Shown here: in pieces, positions 1-9,055 of the stretch
How positions within the stretch are numbered: position 1 is the first letter of the stretch
How the letters are laid out: each line of letters begins with the position of its first letter
Origin: Pseudomonas triticicola
Lineage (GTDB): Bacteria > Pseudomonadota > Gammaproteobacteria > Pseudomonadales > Pseudomonadaceae
Direction: 5' to 3'
Assembly: GCF_019145375.1 (NCBI RefSeq)
Contig: NZ_JAHSTX010000001.1
Span: 2,951,001 to 3,015,000, forward strand
Length of the DNA: 64,000 nt
The notes under the pieces: generated by a model
Seen by the model: the letters and a program-made list of their open reading frames with translations, nothing else
What the model was told of the DNA's origin: nothing
Database searches by the model: none
Made by a program: the position numbers and the translations under genes

Positions 1-1075
1 CGACTTCAATTCTTTCACCTATAAAATCCTCATCAGCCCACTCTGCTTGGAATTCAAGATCGCGTAAAATGGACTCATTCATTCCAGTATTTGCGATAAA
101 CATAGTTAAATATGCGAACTGAGCCAAATTCATAAGACGGCGACGGGATATGCATTGAAGATCCGCATTGCACTCTTCAATAAGATCAATGGCTTCTTGG
201 TAATGACAACGAAGAGCATACTTTTTCTTAGATACATCAACAGAACCGAGTGGATACTTTTCCATCATCTCATCGACTCTGTTGACTCTTCCAACTTTAT
301 AATTCCAAAGAATATTTCTCTCCAGCGTCGGCTTGCCAGTACGTAATAATTCGTCGGTAGCACAAAACTGTCTTATTGGAAAAAGCCAGACCTCTTCTTT
401 GGGCAATTTTAAGCTCATGGGATATTGCCCAGGTTTTTTTATGAGATCATACAATCCCGAGAAAATCATGAATGCTAGGGTCAACGACTCCTCAACCAAC
501 GCCTCCTCTGGAGAAATGGTCGCAGACTTTTTAGCTTTCGCGATGTCTCCTTGTAGTTTTTCAACCGGATATTTTCTATAGTTGAGACCACTACAAAATG
601 CATCCATTATGTTTGAGGCGGAACTTAGTCTGGAGTCGATACTTTCGTAATGCGACCCATCGGGATGACGTAATCCGTGCACATAAGTACGAAATTTCGC
701 ATAAGTCTCGTTCAGGAATTCTGGTGACTTGAAGGCGTTACTCTCCAACTCATCGAATTTTTCTACCATACTAATGAGCTCTCGACACTCTCTGACGAAT
801 GTTTTCTCGCTGAGACCAGAAAGATACCGCTCAGTATTGTTCTTTAGCCAATATGAAATCGCTAATCCGCGTTCGACCTCGAAGGTCGTATCATCCACCT
901 CACGTTGAGCCTTACCGGATTTTTTTTCGCGTTTGGAGTAGGTCAATGCTCCCAAATCGAGCGCCTTCTTATCTGCGATCATCACTGTTTGGGATATAGA
1001 GCAACTATTTAAAAGTGTATAAACATTATCTACACAAAAATCCTTTAATGTTAGACATACCACTTCACGCCCCAT
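1..1075 (-). CDS. Partial recombinase-associated protein (second member of a tandem integrase pair), runs off the left edge
   Basis: I read this frame by hand: ATG at 1073-1075, then about 358 open codons to the window edge, so the C-terminus is missing. AGGG lies about 8 nt before the ATG, and the start is only 9 bp after the stop of the upstream integrase, so the two are probably co-transcribed and translationally coupled. The protein is lysine and glutamate rich, without signal peptide or membrane segment. No catalytic motif is visible in the part present; a recombinase C-terminal domain would lie beyond the edge. Tandem recombinases like this occur in mobile modules such as recombinase-in-trio (RIT) elements and Gamma-Mobile-Trio (GMT) islands. 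Which applies, if either, cannot be decided here. The gene being real is fairly sure; its function is inference. Confidence 0.6.
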   Translation of the reverse strand, partial: MGREVVCLTLKDFCVDNVYTLLNSCSISQTVMIADKKALDLGALTYSKREKKSGKAQREVDDTTFEVERGLAISYWLKNNTERYLSGLSEKTFVRECRELISMVEKFDELESNAFKSPEFLNETYAKFRTYVHGLRHPDGSHYESIDSRLSSASNIMDAFCSGLNYRKYPVEKLQGDIAKAKKSATISPEEALVEESLTLAFMIFSGLYDLIKKPGQYPMSLKLPKEEVWLFPIRQFCATDELLRTGKPTLERNILWNYKVGRVNRVDEMMEKYPLGSVDVSKKKYALRCHYQEAIDLIEECNADLQCISRRRLMNLAQFAYLTMFIANTGMNESILRDLEFQAEWADEDFIGERIEV

Positions 1076-1084
1076 TAGCAGACC

Positions 1085-2470
1085 CTACTCTTTTCCATAC
1101 ATGATTGACTCAACATGCTTTTCATATGTTACTTGGGCGTCATACGCTGCGCCGGCGTCTTCATAATGTTTAAAATAGTTCATAGTTGTCTCCAACCTAC
1201 TGTGACACATTCGTCTTTTTACGTAGTTCAGTGCAGATGACAGGGTTCGCTCACCATCATTAACCTGCTCCATTAATTCATTCAAGAGCCCCATACCAAA
1301 TGTGGCACGTAAATCATGAAAGGAGAAATCGATTGTTTTCCCTTCAGCCTCTAAAATTTTAGATTTCAGACCCATAAGATACGTCCTTACCGATCCGCCA
1401 TTAATCGCCTCAGGGGTGGTAGCATAGTTAGGATCTAACCTAGATATATAATAGGGCTTCGCAGATGTCGTTAGAAACACGTAACTTTGTTTGTTACTCT
1501 CATAGCCGCTTCTAGACAGTCGATCTAAATATCTTTTAGATCGCACATAGACACCTAGCCTTTTATGAAGCCACAAGGGAATAAAGATCGTTATTGATTT
1601 GTTTTTTTTAGTATCGATTAGGGAACCGCCTCCGCACTTAGTAGGAATTAATCGTGTGCTTTCGTACTCTCTTACGCATATATCACCTACTCTCATCGTC
1701 AAAATTGTTTGAATTCGTGCGCCACTAGTCAATGCGATAGCAAAAATCAGCATCATCTCTACATTGCCGTTATTGGCAAGTGCGCGCAACACAGACTCAA
1801 CCTCATGCGGAAGTAAAGGACGAAGTTTTCCCCCATCATTAATTGTGCCTAGGTCAACAGAACCCGCATGCTTGATTCGCAAATCATCTGTGATAATTTC
1901 TTTCCAAACCGTGTTCCCCCCGTCATCTAAATAACTTACATGGCGGATTTGGTCGATCCAGGTCGGAAATTGCGGGCGAAAGTCTGGATCATTTTTTTTC
2001 ATCCATTTATAAAACCCTCGCATTGATGATAGTTGCCTCTTCTCCACATCAGCGCTCGACTTACGCTTTGTTTTCTCTTTCAGGAGAGCTGAATAGGCAT
2101 AAGTAGGCCGCCTGAATAGATTGAGAGGAAAGTCCAGGTAATCAAGATCATGCTCTTCTAAGGTTTTCCTGAAATGAACAAGATCTCGTGCGATCGAATC
2201 GATAGACTCGGGTACGATTGGATTATAATCCAACGCGCGCGACAACAGATAGAGAGATCCGTGCATCCAGATCGAACCATCGGGATTCAAAATAACTGTA
2301 AGCTTAGGCAAGTTACTAACATACACACCAGACATAGGAACGAATATATCTTCGCACTCAGAAGCCTCGGTTCTGCCCGAATATTTCTCCAACCATATAT
2401 CAATCGGGATAGTCTCTGAAAGTGTGACAGATGTAAGCACCGTCTTTCTAAATTTAGCAGGTGAGCTCAA
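1085..2470 (-). CDS. Tyrosine recombinase/integrase, 461 aa
   Basis: A site-specific recombinase that would cut and rejoin DNA through a 3'-phosphotyrosine. The catalytic set is complete: Arg252 (in SGARIQTIL), His385-x-x-Arg388 (FHDLRATFG), His423 (MCHSRLETT) and nucleophile Tyr432. The first 220 residues carry an unusual N-terminal region instead of a short SAM-like domain alone, so the protein is longer than XerC/D types (about 300 aa) and resembles the long integrases of genomic islands. It reads away from the defence genes and is followed 9 bp later by the partial gene at 1-1075. This places an element boundary either in the gap to its right or beyond the left edge. The integrase assignment is firm; the named element family (RIT- or GMT-like) is not. 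Confidence 0.9.
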   Translation of the reverse strand: MSSPAKFRKTVLTSVTLSETIPIDIWLEKYSGRTEASECEDIFVPMSGVYVSNLPKLTVILNPDGSIWMHGSLYLLSRALDYNPIVPESIDSIARDLVHFRKTLEEHDLDYLDFPLNLFRRPTYAYSALLKEKTKRKSSADVEKRQLSSMRGFYKWMKKNDPDFRPQFPTWIDQIRHVSYLDDGGNTVWKEIITDDLRIKHAGSVDLGTINDGGKLRPLLPHEVESVLRALANNGNVEMMLIFAIALTSGARIQTILTMRVGDICVREYESTRLIPTKCGGGSLIDTKKNKSITIFIPLWLHKRLGVYVRSKRYLDRLSRSGYESNKQSYVFLTTSAKPYYISRLDPNYATTPEAINGGSVRTYLMGLKSKILEAEGKTIDFSFHDLRATFGMGLLNELMEQVNDGERTLSSALNYVKRRMCHSRLETTMNYFKHYEDAGAAYDAQVTYEKHVESIMYGKE

Positions 2471-2955
2471 CTACCTATACCTTTGTTAAATGACTCGACT
2501 AATATTTCGATATTTATTGCGAGGATCTAAATCGACAGCAAGACAGAAGAGCAAGCAGAATCGATTGATCGAATGATATTGTAGAGGTCTCAGTATCTGA
2601 GATTTTAAGTACAGCCTGCCAAATAGACTTGCATCTGTAACTTAAGCAAAGTCAAATGACTCACTAAATACCGTCGGATTATAATATTACCCTCTCCGTT
2701 TCTTTCCGAGCTAGTCACTAGCTGAGCAAACACTATCGCGCAGCGTTTAGATTTGCAAGCAACATTTCTGTCGTGCACAAATCGCTACACCGCAGCAACT
2801 AACATAGTATATATATTGACACGATTGCATTAAGACGGGGGCATAGTGATGTTAACTTCTAAACTCATCAAATACAATAACGCGACCATTTGATTTTTTA
2901 GCACAATTCATAACCACTTAAGGCCTAACTTGGATTCACTGAACGACAACACGAA
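2471..2955. other. 485-bp intergenic region upstream of the integrase
   Basis: AT-rich, non-coding by eye. It should contain the promoter of the integrase pair and is the natural place for an attachment site or element end. I see no tRNA 3' end, no clear direct repeat with the rest of the window and no convincing terminator. Confidence 0.4.
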
Positions 2956-3415
2956 GTGCCGCTGATCAATGAGCTCACCGACTCTGCTTTGATAGCCTCC
3001 GTTCATGCTTATCGGAAAAGTTTCGATGTGTTAACAACCTCCCGTCTTCAGCGGACGATGCTTGCCGAGGCGATAATGCACGGTCAGGGAGTACTGGTCT
3101 GCAGAGGCTGCGTGTACTGGTACAAGGGGCGATGGGACGCCATGGTGGGTGGTGACAGACGAGGGTGGCAAGCCGGCAGCGATGGAGGAACCACCTTGTG
3201 GCAAGAAAAAGAACCTATGTAAGAACCACGGTCGGATAGTGGTGCCTCCCTACATCAAAGAAAACGTAGAGCGTGTTCAAAGTCACACCAAGAACTCTGC
3301 CCACGACGGGAAGGCAGCACCTCGGCATCCTGACCTGTACGTAACCCTCCCTATTGAGATGCTGGACAGTGATCTCATGATCGGACTATTTGGTGAGCTC
3401 CAATATGAGTAATGC
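2956..3415 (+). pseudogene. Possible frameshifted hypothetical gene
   Basis: Two overlapping forward frames both look protein-like. The first (from GTG 2956 to about 3140) gives an 88-aa frame ending in a region rich in Trp, Tyr and Cys. The second (about 3149-3415) continues with CGKKKNLCKNHG and an acidic C-terminus. Their order, and the loss of protein character in the first frame where the second becomes plausible, suggest one roughly 150-aa gene split by a frameshift near 3140-3160. No ribosome-binding site is evident before the GTG. I recognise no family. It lies on the same strand as, and upstream of, the beta-family gene. It may equally be chance open frames. Confidence 0.3.
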
Positions 3416-3666
3416 GCCGAGTAGTCGGACATAGGCAAACAGCGCATCCTAAAAAAATAGCGCTTCAAGGCTTTTATCAAATGGCCAAGTGCTATCGTAC
3501 CAATCTCGACCTGCCGTCTCGCTGGGAGCATGACGTCGGCCAGTGGCAGTGCAGCACGCACAGATATGTTCCGCATGTCGACGCTCGCTGAACGCCGGAG
3601 CCCTCAACTCGCTATGCATTCAGCATTACGGCGAATACGTTTTTCACAACATGCAAGGAGTGCAAG

Positions 3667-4731
3667 ATGCAATACGTGGCTTGTTTACGAGTTGGTCAGA
3701 ACGACGTTAAGGCTTTGATAAATCTGGAAGACTTCAGGCGGGACGTGGTGACGCCCTTGCTGGACATGCGGGGTGACGAGGACAGACACCTACAAACATT
3801 CCTGGCGAACTGGACTGAGCATCCTTTTTTTCTGGACGTTTCAAGAGTAGCGAAGGACGTTGCTGAGGCCTTCATTACTACGAATGACCTGCATAATCCT
3901 CATGGTGCGTTTGAGAACAAACGTCGATTCTTCTCAGATGTGGCAGGCATCAACCAGAACGTTATACCAGTGGTTTCCTGGGTAGATGATGACCCCCAAC
4001 GAGCAGTCATCCAAAGTGCACTCGCTCTTCAACGCGATTTCCCACATATAGCTATCAGGGTTACCTGTCCGGAAAACCCTACTGCGACTTCGTGGAGCAG
4101 ATTACTATCAATCCTGGATGCTCTTGAAAGCCCAGACACCGCGACGGTGATTTTGGATTTCGGCGCCACAGCCCCGGCCAATACTGCCTCAGGTTCGGAT
4201 TTCAATGTATCGCTGCGTCAACTTAATACCTATCAGATACCGAATCTGGTGCTGATGAGCACCTCCTTCCCTATCGATAAGCCGGCCTCAAACACTTCAC
4301 GTTCCTCCGCCTGTTACGACGTTGCGTGGCAAGCAAGGGTCGATACCAGCGGTATAGCGTCGGATATTGTCTATGGGGATTACGCCGCCACTAATCCAAC
4401 CGCCTCGATGGAATACATACGAGGCATGCCTGTGCTTCCTTTCGCCTGCTATTACACACCAACAGAATGGTGGCAACGACGCAAAGGTTCGGACAAGGAA
4501 TTTGTGCGGTACGTTGAAATCGCCCAAGAAATCAGAGGGCTGCCGGGTTACCACGGTGACGATTTTTGCTGGGCTACTCGTGAGTACAGCAGAATTGTCA
4601 CCACATCTACCGGCTACGGGAACAACGGAACATGGAATGGATACAGGATCAATCAGCATATCTGCGCCATGATCCAGTCCATCGTAGATACTGACGGCTT
4701 CGATGACCTCGATGCCGATGACTTGCTCTAA
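3667..4731 (+). CDS. Beta family protein (T4 beta-like), 354 aa
   Basis: Resembles the family named after phage T4 'beta' protein and the related sce7725 group: about 350 aa, soluble, a TIM-barrel-like pattern of short beta strands (for example NVIPVVSWVDDD at 96-107 and TATVILDFGA) and a C-terminal SxxGYGN-type motif (TTSTGYGNNG). Its biochemical function is unknown to me. The ATG at 3667 is preceded by AAGGAG 6 nt upstream, which fixes the start. It is convergent with the sce7726-family gene and the two stop regions overlap by 4 bp (4728-4731). Beta/sce7725 and sce7726 genes commonly occur side by side in accessory DNA, so I read the two as one module, probably a phage-defence or conflict system. 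That role is inference from context. Confidence 0.75.
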   Translation: MQYVACLRVGQNDVKALINLEDFRRDVVTPLLDMRGDEDRHLQTFLANWTEHPFFLDVSRVAKDVAEAFITTNDLHNPHGAFENKRRFFSDVAGINQNVIPVVSWVDDDPQRAVIQSALALQRDFPHIAIRVTCPENPTATSWSRLLSILDALESPDTATVILDFGATAPANTASGSDFNVSLRQLNTYQIPNLVLMSTSFPIDKPASNTSRSSACYDVAWQARVDTSGIASDIVYGDYAATNPTASMEYIRGMPVLPFACYYTPTEWWQRRKGSDKEFVRYVEIAQEIRGLPGYHGDDFCWATREYSRIVTTSTGYGNNGTWNGYRINQHICAMIQSIVDTDGFDDLDADDLL

Positions 4732-5273
4732 CGGTAACGTTTTTTCAGGCTGACCAATACATGTGACCTGATCACATTCATGGGAAGGGCGTCGCTGAGC
4801 TGGCGGCGCACTTCTTTTATGAGGTCGCGACTTTTCGTTGGCACCCCATGCTGGTTTGCGAGTGCATCCAACTCACTACGCCATAAAAACCCCGTAAGGT
4901 GAAATTTATCCTGGAGCTTGTTCGGCTTCGCCTTTCGAATCATCGCCATGCCGGAATAGTCATCGACGACGAGTACGCCAACATGCGGCAGACATGACTC
5001 AAGAGCCTTCACCAAGTGCTTTGAATGGCAGCATAGCCAGACCTCGTCAAAGCATGCCATATAGGCCTGCTGCTGGCCTTCCCAGCGTGCCAAGGTGTCA
5101 GCATGAGATTTGATTTCGAAAGCGGTTAGCTTTCCATTGGCATGAACGAGGTCGGCGCGTCTGGCCTTATCGATGAAGCACAGTTCCTCGATGAAGACGT
5201 CACTCTCTTCATGGCACATCGCTTTCGCGACCCACTGCTTGAGGATTGGGCGGATTTCGGTTGGATTCAACAT
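4728..5273 (-). CDS. sce7726 family protein, PD-(D/E)XK nuclease-like, 181 aa
   Basis: A small protein with a restriction-endonuclease-like core. With the start at ATG 5273, Asp41 (RADLV) and Glu53-x-Lys55 (FEIKS) follow the usual spacing of D and ExK catalytic residues, preceded by an acidic helix with Glu29/Glu30. The pattern matches the sce7726 family. An upstream in-frame TTG (5294) would add seven residues. I prefer the ATG because a TATAAT box lies exactly 6 nt before it (see promoter entry), so the upstream codon would lie within the promoter. It faces the beta-family gene tail to tail with a 4-bp overlap. Probable role: nuclease component of a two-gene conflict module. The fold is moderately sure, the function is not. 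Confidence 0.75.
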   Translation of the reverse strand: MLNPTEIRPILKQWVAKAMCHEESDVFIEELCFIDKARRADLVHANGKLTAFEIKSHADTLARWEGQQQAYMACFDEVWLCCHSKHLVKALESCLPHVGVLVVDDYSGMAMIRKAKPNKLQDKFHLTGFLWRSELDALANQHGVPTKSRDLIKEVRRQLSDALPMNVIRSHVLVSLKKRYR

Positions 5274-5279
5274 GCGCGG

Positions 5280-5285
5280 ATTATA
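5280..5285 (-). promoter_or_regulatory. -10 box of a possible leaderless transcript for the sce7726 gene
   Basis: The minus strand reads TATAATCCGCGCATG: a perfect -10 hexamer, six bases, then the start codon. Transcription from this box would begin at or next to the A of ATG, and no Shine-Dalgarno is present. A weak -35 (GTGAGA, 4 of 6 matches) lies 17 nt upstream. Confidence 0.45.
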
Positions 5286-5294
5286 GACAGACAA

Positions 5295-5640
5295 TTGAGG
5301 CTTCTCACGCTAAAAAGCGCCCAGTCGTCGATCACCACGGGGCCCGCACCAGCGTGATATCTGTCCGGCACGGGTGAAGACGATGACGCAAAGCCAAGCC
5401 TGCACTAGGTCATTCCTGGCTTGACCACCTTCCCCTTGGCCGACCTCAGCACCTTTCTCTTGTGAGGGATTTTGGAAGAGCAGCTTCCAGAAAGTGCAGC
5501 GATAGTCGCCTAAGTCTCTGCAGCGCTGCCCTGGCTGGGCAAACGTGACTCGGTTATGCCGCTGCAATCACCATCGTTGCGGAAGGAACTTCGTCTTGAC
5601 TACGATGGGTTTTCGCTTGGCTCAGGCCGCGATGTAACCT
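5295..5640. other. Intergenic region between the sce7726 gene and the large nuclease/TPR gene
   Basis: About 350 bp. It holds the upstream part of the sce7726 promoter region. I see no convincing gene; an 85-codon minus-strand frame here has a composition unlike the neighbouring proteins and no ribosome-binding site. Confidence 0.4.
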
Positions 5641-8600
5641 TTACCTGTTTTCAAATGAACGAAGCTTCGCCAGCGCGCGGCTGATTGGAGGATTTTCCAC
5701 GTCTGCCGGAACAAAGATATCGTCGTCAGGCTTGATCGCCGAAATCTCCTGGTCATTTTCATCGATCTCCCAGGCATACATGACAACGACGCCAGAAGTT
5801 ATCAAATGACTAACGAGCTTGCCCTTAGCATTCACTGTAGCGACATGACACTTCTTACGTACTTCATAATCCTTCAAAAATCTGTCAATATTTTCAGAGG
5901 AACTTGGCGTCATAGTATGTAGCCTAGACAGTCCCGCTTGGACTCTCGAAGACCCATCTTCAGATCGATCAAGATCACTTGTAACCGCCACGCGATAATG
6001 CGCAAGATTCTGACTGTCAATGCCCCGTATCAATGCGATGCGCAAAGTATTGTTGGCATCTTTGTCTCCGATAGTTTTTGCGATATTCTCAAATATCTTA
6101 TGTCCGACAGCGGCATTCTCGAAGCCGAATATCAGCACTGGAATTTCGCCTTCGCATGTCTGAAAGCCTAAACCCCTCCAGCCGGCTTGACTCCACAAGC
6201 TTTCTTGGATGATAGAAACAACTTTAAGCTCTCTATGCTTCATTGTCGAAAACTGAAACGGATGTTTTGGACGCTCCTCAGGCTCATCAGATTTAGAGGG
6301 CCAGTCCATAGGTTCTACATTGTGGTGCTCATGCCAAGTTACGCGCCGAGTTGGCTTGTAAAATTCTAAGGCATCATCCTGATGAGACTCGATGCTTGGG
6401 ACAGCATTACGCCCCATAAAATAGCTGTCCAATCCAATATTACAATTGAAGACAACTGATCGCTCCAAGGCCTTGTCTTCCCGAAGCATCTCTTCGATTT
6501 TCGACCAGCTTATTTGAGGGCAAATAATGGACACAAAGTGAAGGCAGAATTCACTGTAAAATTGCCTGATCACATCTCGTTGTTCATCGGTCAAACTAGC
6601 AATACTGAACGGTGAACAGAGGATCTCAGCAGAGGTCACCTGCGCAGCGGTGTCGAAGCTGTGCTGCAGTATGAAGCCATCCTCATCTTCCAATAAGATA
6701 TCAATATTCACGGCGGGCACTGTAGCCGTTGCATGATCTGCCATCATCGGTGCGCAGAAGCTCTCCAGCACAGCCAGCAATTGCTGCGCTAACTCAATGC
6801 ACGGAGACTTTACCGGGAAGGACACAGACACCTTACAACCCAGAATACAGGAGCTTATGGTTGTCCAGCGATCCAGATAAAGGTCGAGCGGGGCCACCGG
6901 AGCGCCCATATCAATACTGCGCCACATATTCATAAGGTGAAAATCAATTGGCTCACCCTCAGGCCCCGCTTTATCTTCATGGCCTAAGCATACCAATAGC
7001 GCATCTGCACTGAGCCCTAGATCCAACTGATTCAGCTTGTCCGGCAGCCAGGCTATTCTTTCAACGTCTGAAAAATCAGCATTGAGAAATAGCTGACCAA
7101 TCAGAACCTCATAATTCATTTTCTGATTTTCTGTCCACAGCTTTTCATCCATCGTTTGAGAGACAAGTTGAGCTAAGTGGTACCAAGTCAAAGACTGACT
7201 CACACGACCTAGTTGACCTTCGATCCACATGAGTCGTTGGTAAATAGCAGCTTGCTTAGAACTGCTTCGCTGTTCCTTCAGTGCGTCAGAGGTGATCACA
7301 TAAGCTGCCATCAGCGCTGCTCCGCGCGCAGCCCACAGCAGGCCCTGCTTATCGTATGCATGGGACAACATATAAAGGGCAGCGAAGACTTCCGCCTTGC
7401 TTTCACTGCTATACAGCCCAGACAGGGATAACCCGAAGCACTTGATCGCCCTGTAGTAATCCTGTTTATCGCTGCTCAGCGCTCCTCGTCTCAGGTACTT
7501 ATCTGCCTTTATTCGGCTATTTTCCCGTTCACCCGCATCATCAATGAGCTTATCCATGAGATCTTCGTAGGCCTTGAGATCTCCAAAGGCCACGTCGAGT
7601 TCTTCGAGCAAGTTGACGAGACGAGCCATAGGGTAGCCAATCAGCTTATGAGCACTATCAGCGATTTCGCTCAAAGAACGGAAGGTGTTAGTGGCTTGCT
7701 CCTCATTTTCGGCAACAAGCAGATCCAGAAGCGCCAGAGAGGTCTTGGCTTGTAATGCGCTGCTTATCATGTCCGAGTTGTCGGCTATCGAGTTCAGCTT
7801 CTCTCGAATGGTGGCCTCGATGGAGCCGATATCAAGGGTACACTTACCGTCTCGATGAGTGGTGATAACCAGATTGAACAACGTTACGACTTTCTCCCAC
7901 ACCTCAACATTGTCGGTCTCTCGGGCCACGCCGAGCGCTTTCTCAAAGGTTTCCTCAAAGAGAGCGGCATTTTCCAGCCACCAGTACGCGGCCCAGGTTA
8001 GCTGGTAAAGGGCGTCGAAATGCTGTCTCTGGGTACCAAACTTTTTCGCTGCCCGCACAGCAATATTGAACTGGTGCTCCACAGCAACGGCATCATGTTC
8101 CAGCTCTTTGTAAATGATGGCCCGCTTGGTGTAGAGGTCGACCTGGGAGAGCGTCAGATGGCCGGGATCTTCAATCTGTTCGATCTGGCGTTCGATCTCT
8201 GTTAGCTGAATTTTCTTGTCAGCGTCGAATGGGCCGATCTGAATTTTGCTTTCAATGCTGCCTGTAAGACCTAGGTGATCGATGACGAGTTGCTGATTCT
8301 TAGGCTGCAGTGTTTTATCAAGCAGCCAAGTTCGATCAAGGATTGTGACCGTGACGCCATGCTTTTCCGAAAGGTCATCCTGAAGCTGCGCCCTCAGGCT
8401 GTTCTTGATGAATCGACTGGAGACACAAAAGATGCGTGAGTACCCACGCCCGGTGGACATGATGCTCTCAACATCCTTTCTGCATTTTGCCCTCCAATCT
8501 TTCTGGGTGCTGACACCGAATGCCCATCGCTCGGACTCCGGGGCCTCGTTTAATCCCCAGAAAAAGGCGATTTGGCTGGCTACAGGATACGTCTCGGTAT

Positions 8601-8868
8601 CGGTTTTACCGTCCCCACCCGCAGTAGGGCCGGTCTGGGCAACTAGGTTGGGGCAAATTTCTCGCTCACAAAGCTTCCGTACGAATATCTCGAACTCAAG
8701 CTCTTGGCTTCGATTGTTTAGGGTCTCGAAGTGATACTCCAAAATGGAGCGATCGATAGTCGACTCCTGTAGCTTTAAAGAGTCCGAGAACTGCTCCGGA
8801 CGTCTCGCTCGCAGAAAGTCTTGCGGCTTGGGAGCAGTTATCTTGGTAACCGATTGTTCCTTATCCAT
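5641..8868 (-). CDS. Large protein with N-terminal nuclease-like domain and helical (TPR-like) repeats, 1075 aa
   Basis: The start is the ATG at 8868, with AGGAG 6 nt upstream; an in-frame codon 15 residues earlier lacks such a site. Residues about 45-180 look like a restriction-endonuclease-like fold: Glu60 in an acidic helix, GGDGKTD at 84-90, then the strand FGVSTQKDW at 117-125 with a Q-K pair in the position of the ExK motif. Residues about 220-620 are alpha-helical with TPR-like periodicity (for example LYTKRAIIYKELEHDAVAVE). The C-terminal third contains a mixed domain I do not recognise. A single large nuclease-plus-repeat sensor, alone between other accessory genes, fits an abortive-infection or restriction-type defence protein, but no such activity is shown here. 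No ATPase (Walker A) motif is visible, which argues against an Avs/STAND protein. Confidence 0.7.
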   Translation of the reverse strand: MDKEQSVTKITAPKPQDFLRARRPEQFSDSLKLQESTIDRSILEYHFETLNNRSQELEFEIFVRKLCEREICPNLVAQTGPTAGGDGKTDTETYPVASQIAFFWGLNEAPESERWAFGVSTQKDWRAKCRKDVESIMSTGRGYSRIFCVSSRFIKNSLRAQLQDDLSEKHGVTVTILDRTWLLDKTLQPKNQQLVIDHLGLTGSIESKIQIGPFDADKKIQLTEIERQIEQIEDPGHLTLSQVDLYTKRAIIYKELEHDAVAVEHQFNIAVRAAKKFGTQRQHFDALYQLTWAAYWWLENAALFEETFEKALGVARETDNVEVWEKVVTLFNLVITTHRDGKCTLDIGSIEATIREKLNSIADNSDMISSALQAKTSLALLDLLVAENEEQATNTFRSLSEIADSAHKLIGYPMARLVNLLEELDVAFGDLKAYEDLMDKLIDDAGERENSRIKADKYLRRGALSSDKQDYYRAIKCFGLSLSGLYSSESKAEVFAALYMLSHAYDKQGLLWAARGAALMAAYVITSDALKEQRSSSKQAAIYQRLMWIEGQLGRVSQSLTWYHLAQLVSQTMDEKLWTENQKMNYEVLIGQLFLNADFSDVERIAWLPDKLNQLDLGLSADALLVCLGHEDKAGPEGEPIDFHLMNMWRSIDMGAPVAPLDLYLDRWTTISSCILGCKVSVSFPVKSPCIELAQQLLAVLESFCAPMMADHATATVPAVNIDILLEDEDGFILQHSFDTAAQVTSAEILCSPFSIASLTDEQRDVIRQFYSEFCLHFVSIICPQISWSKIEEMLREDKALERSVVFNCNIGLDSYFMGRNAVPSIESHQDDALEFYKPTRRVTWHEHHNVEPMDWPSKSDEPEERPKHPFQFSTMKHRELKVVSIIQESLWSQAGWRGLGFQTCEGEIPVLIFGFENAAVGHKIFENIAKTIGDKDANNTLRIALIRGIDSQNLAHYRVAVTSDLDRSEDGSSRVQAGLSRLHTMTPSSSENIDRFLKDYEVRKKCHVATVNAKGKLVSHLITSGVVVMYAWEIDENDQEISAIKPDDDIFVPADVENPPISRALAKLRSFENR

Positions 8869-9055
8869 CGTCCACTCCTGAAATGACCACTGGCACTGCC
8901 CGGCTACGATCAACGCTCTAGCCCTAGGTTAATGCAGGGGTCGACGTCATCGTGATGGTGTGCGGTACACGATGCATGGGAACGTCTGCCCACACTGGGT
9001 GAGCGGACGGTCGTATACACCAGCCCCTATTACCGAGGCTGATGCTTACTCGAAT

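Noticed and set aside
5641..8868. Avs/STAND NTPase
   Set aside because: No Walker A or B motif is visible between the nuclease-like head and the repeats.
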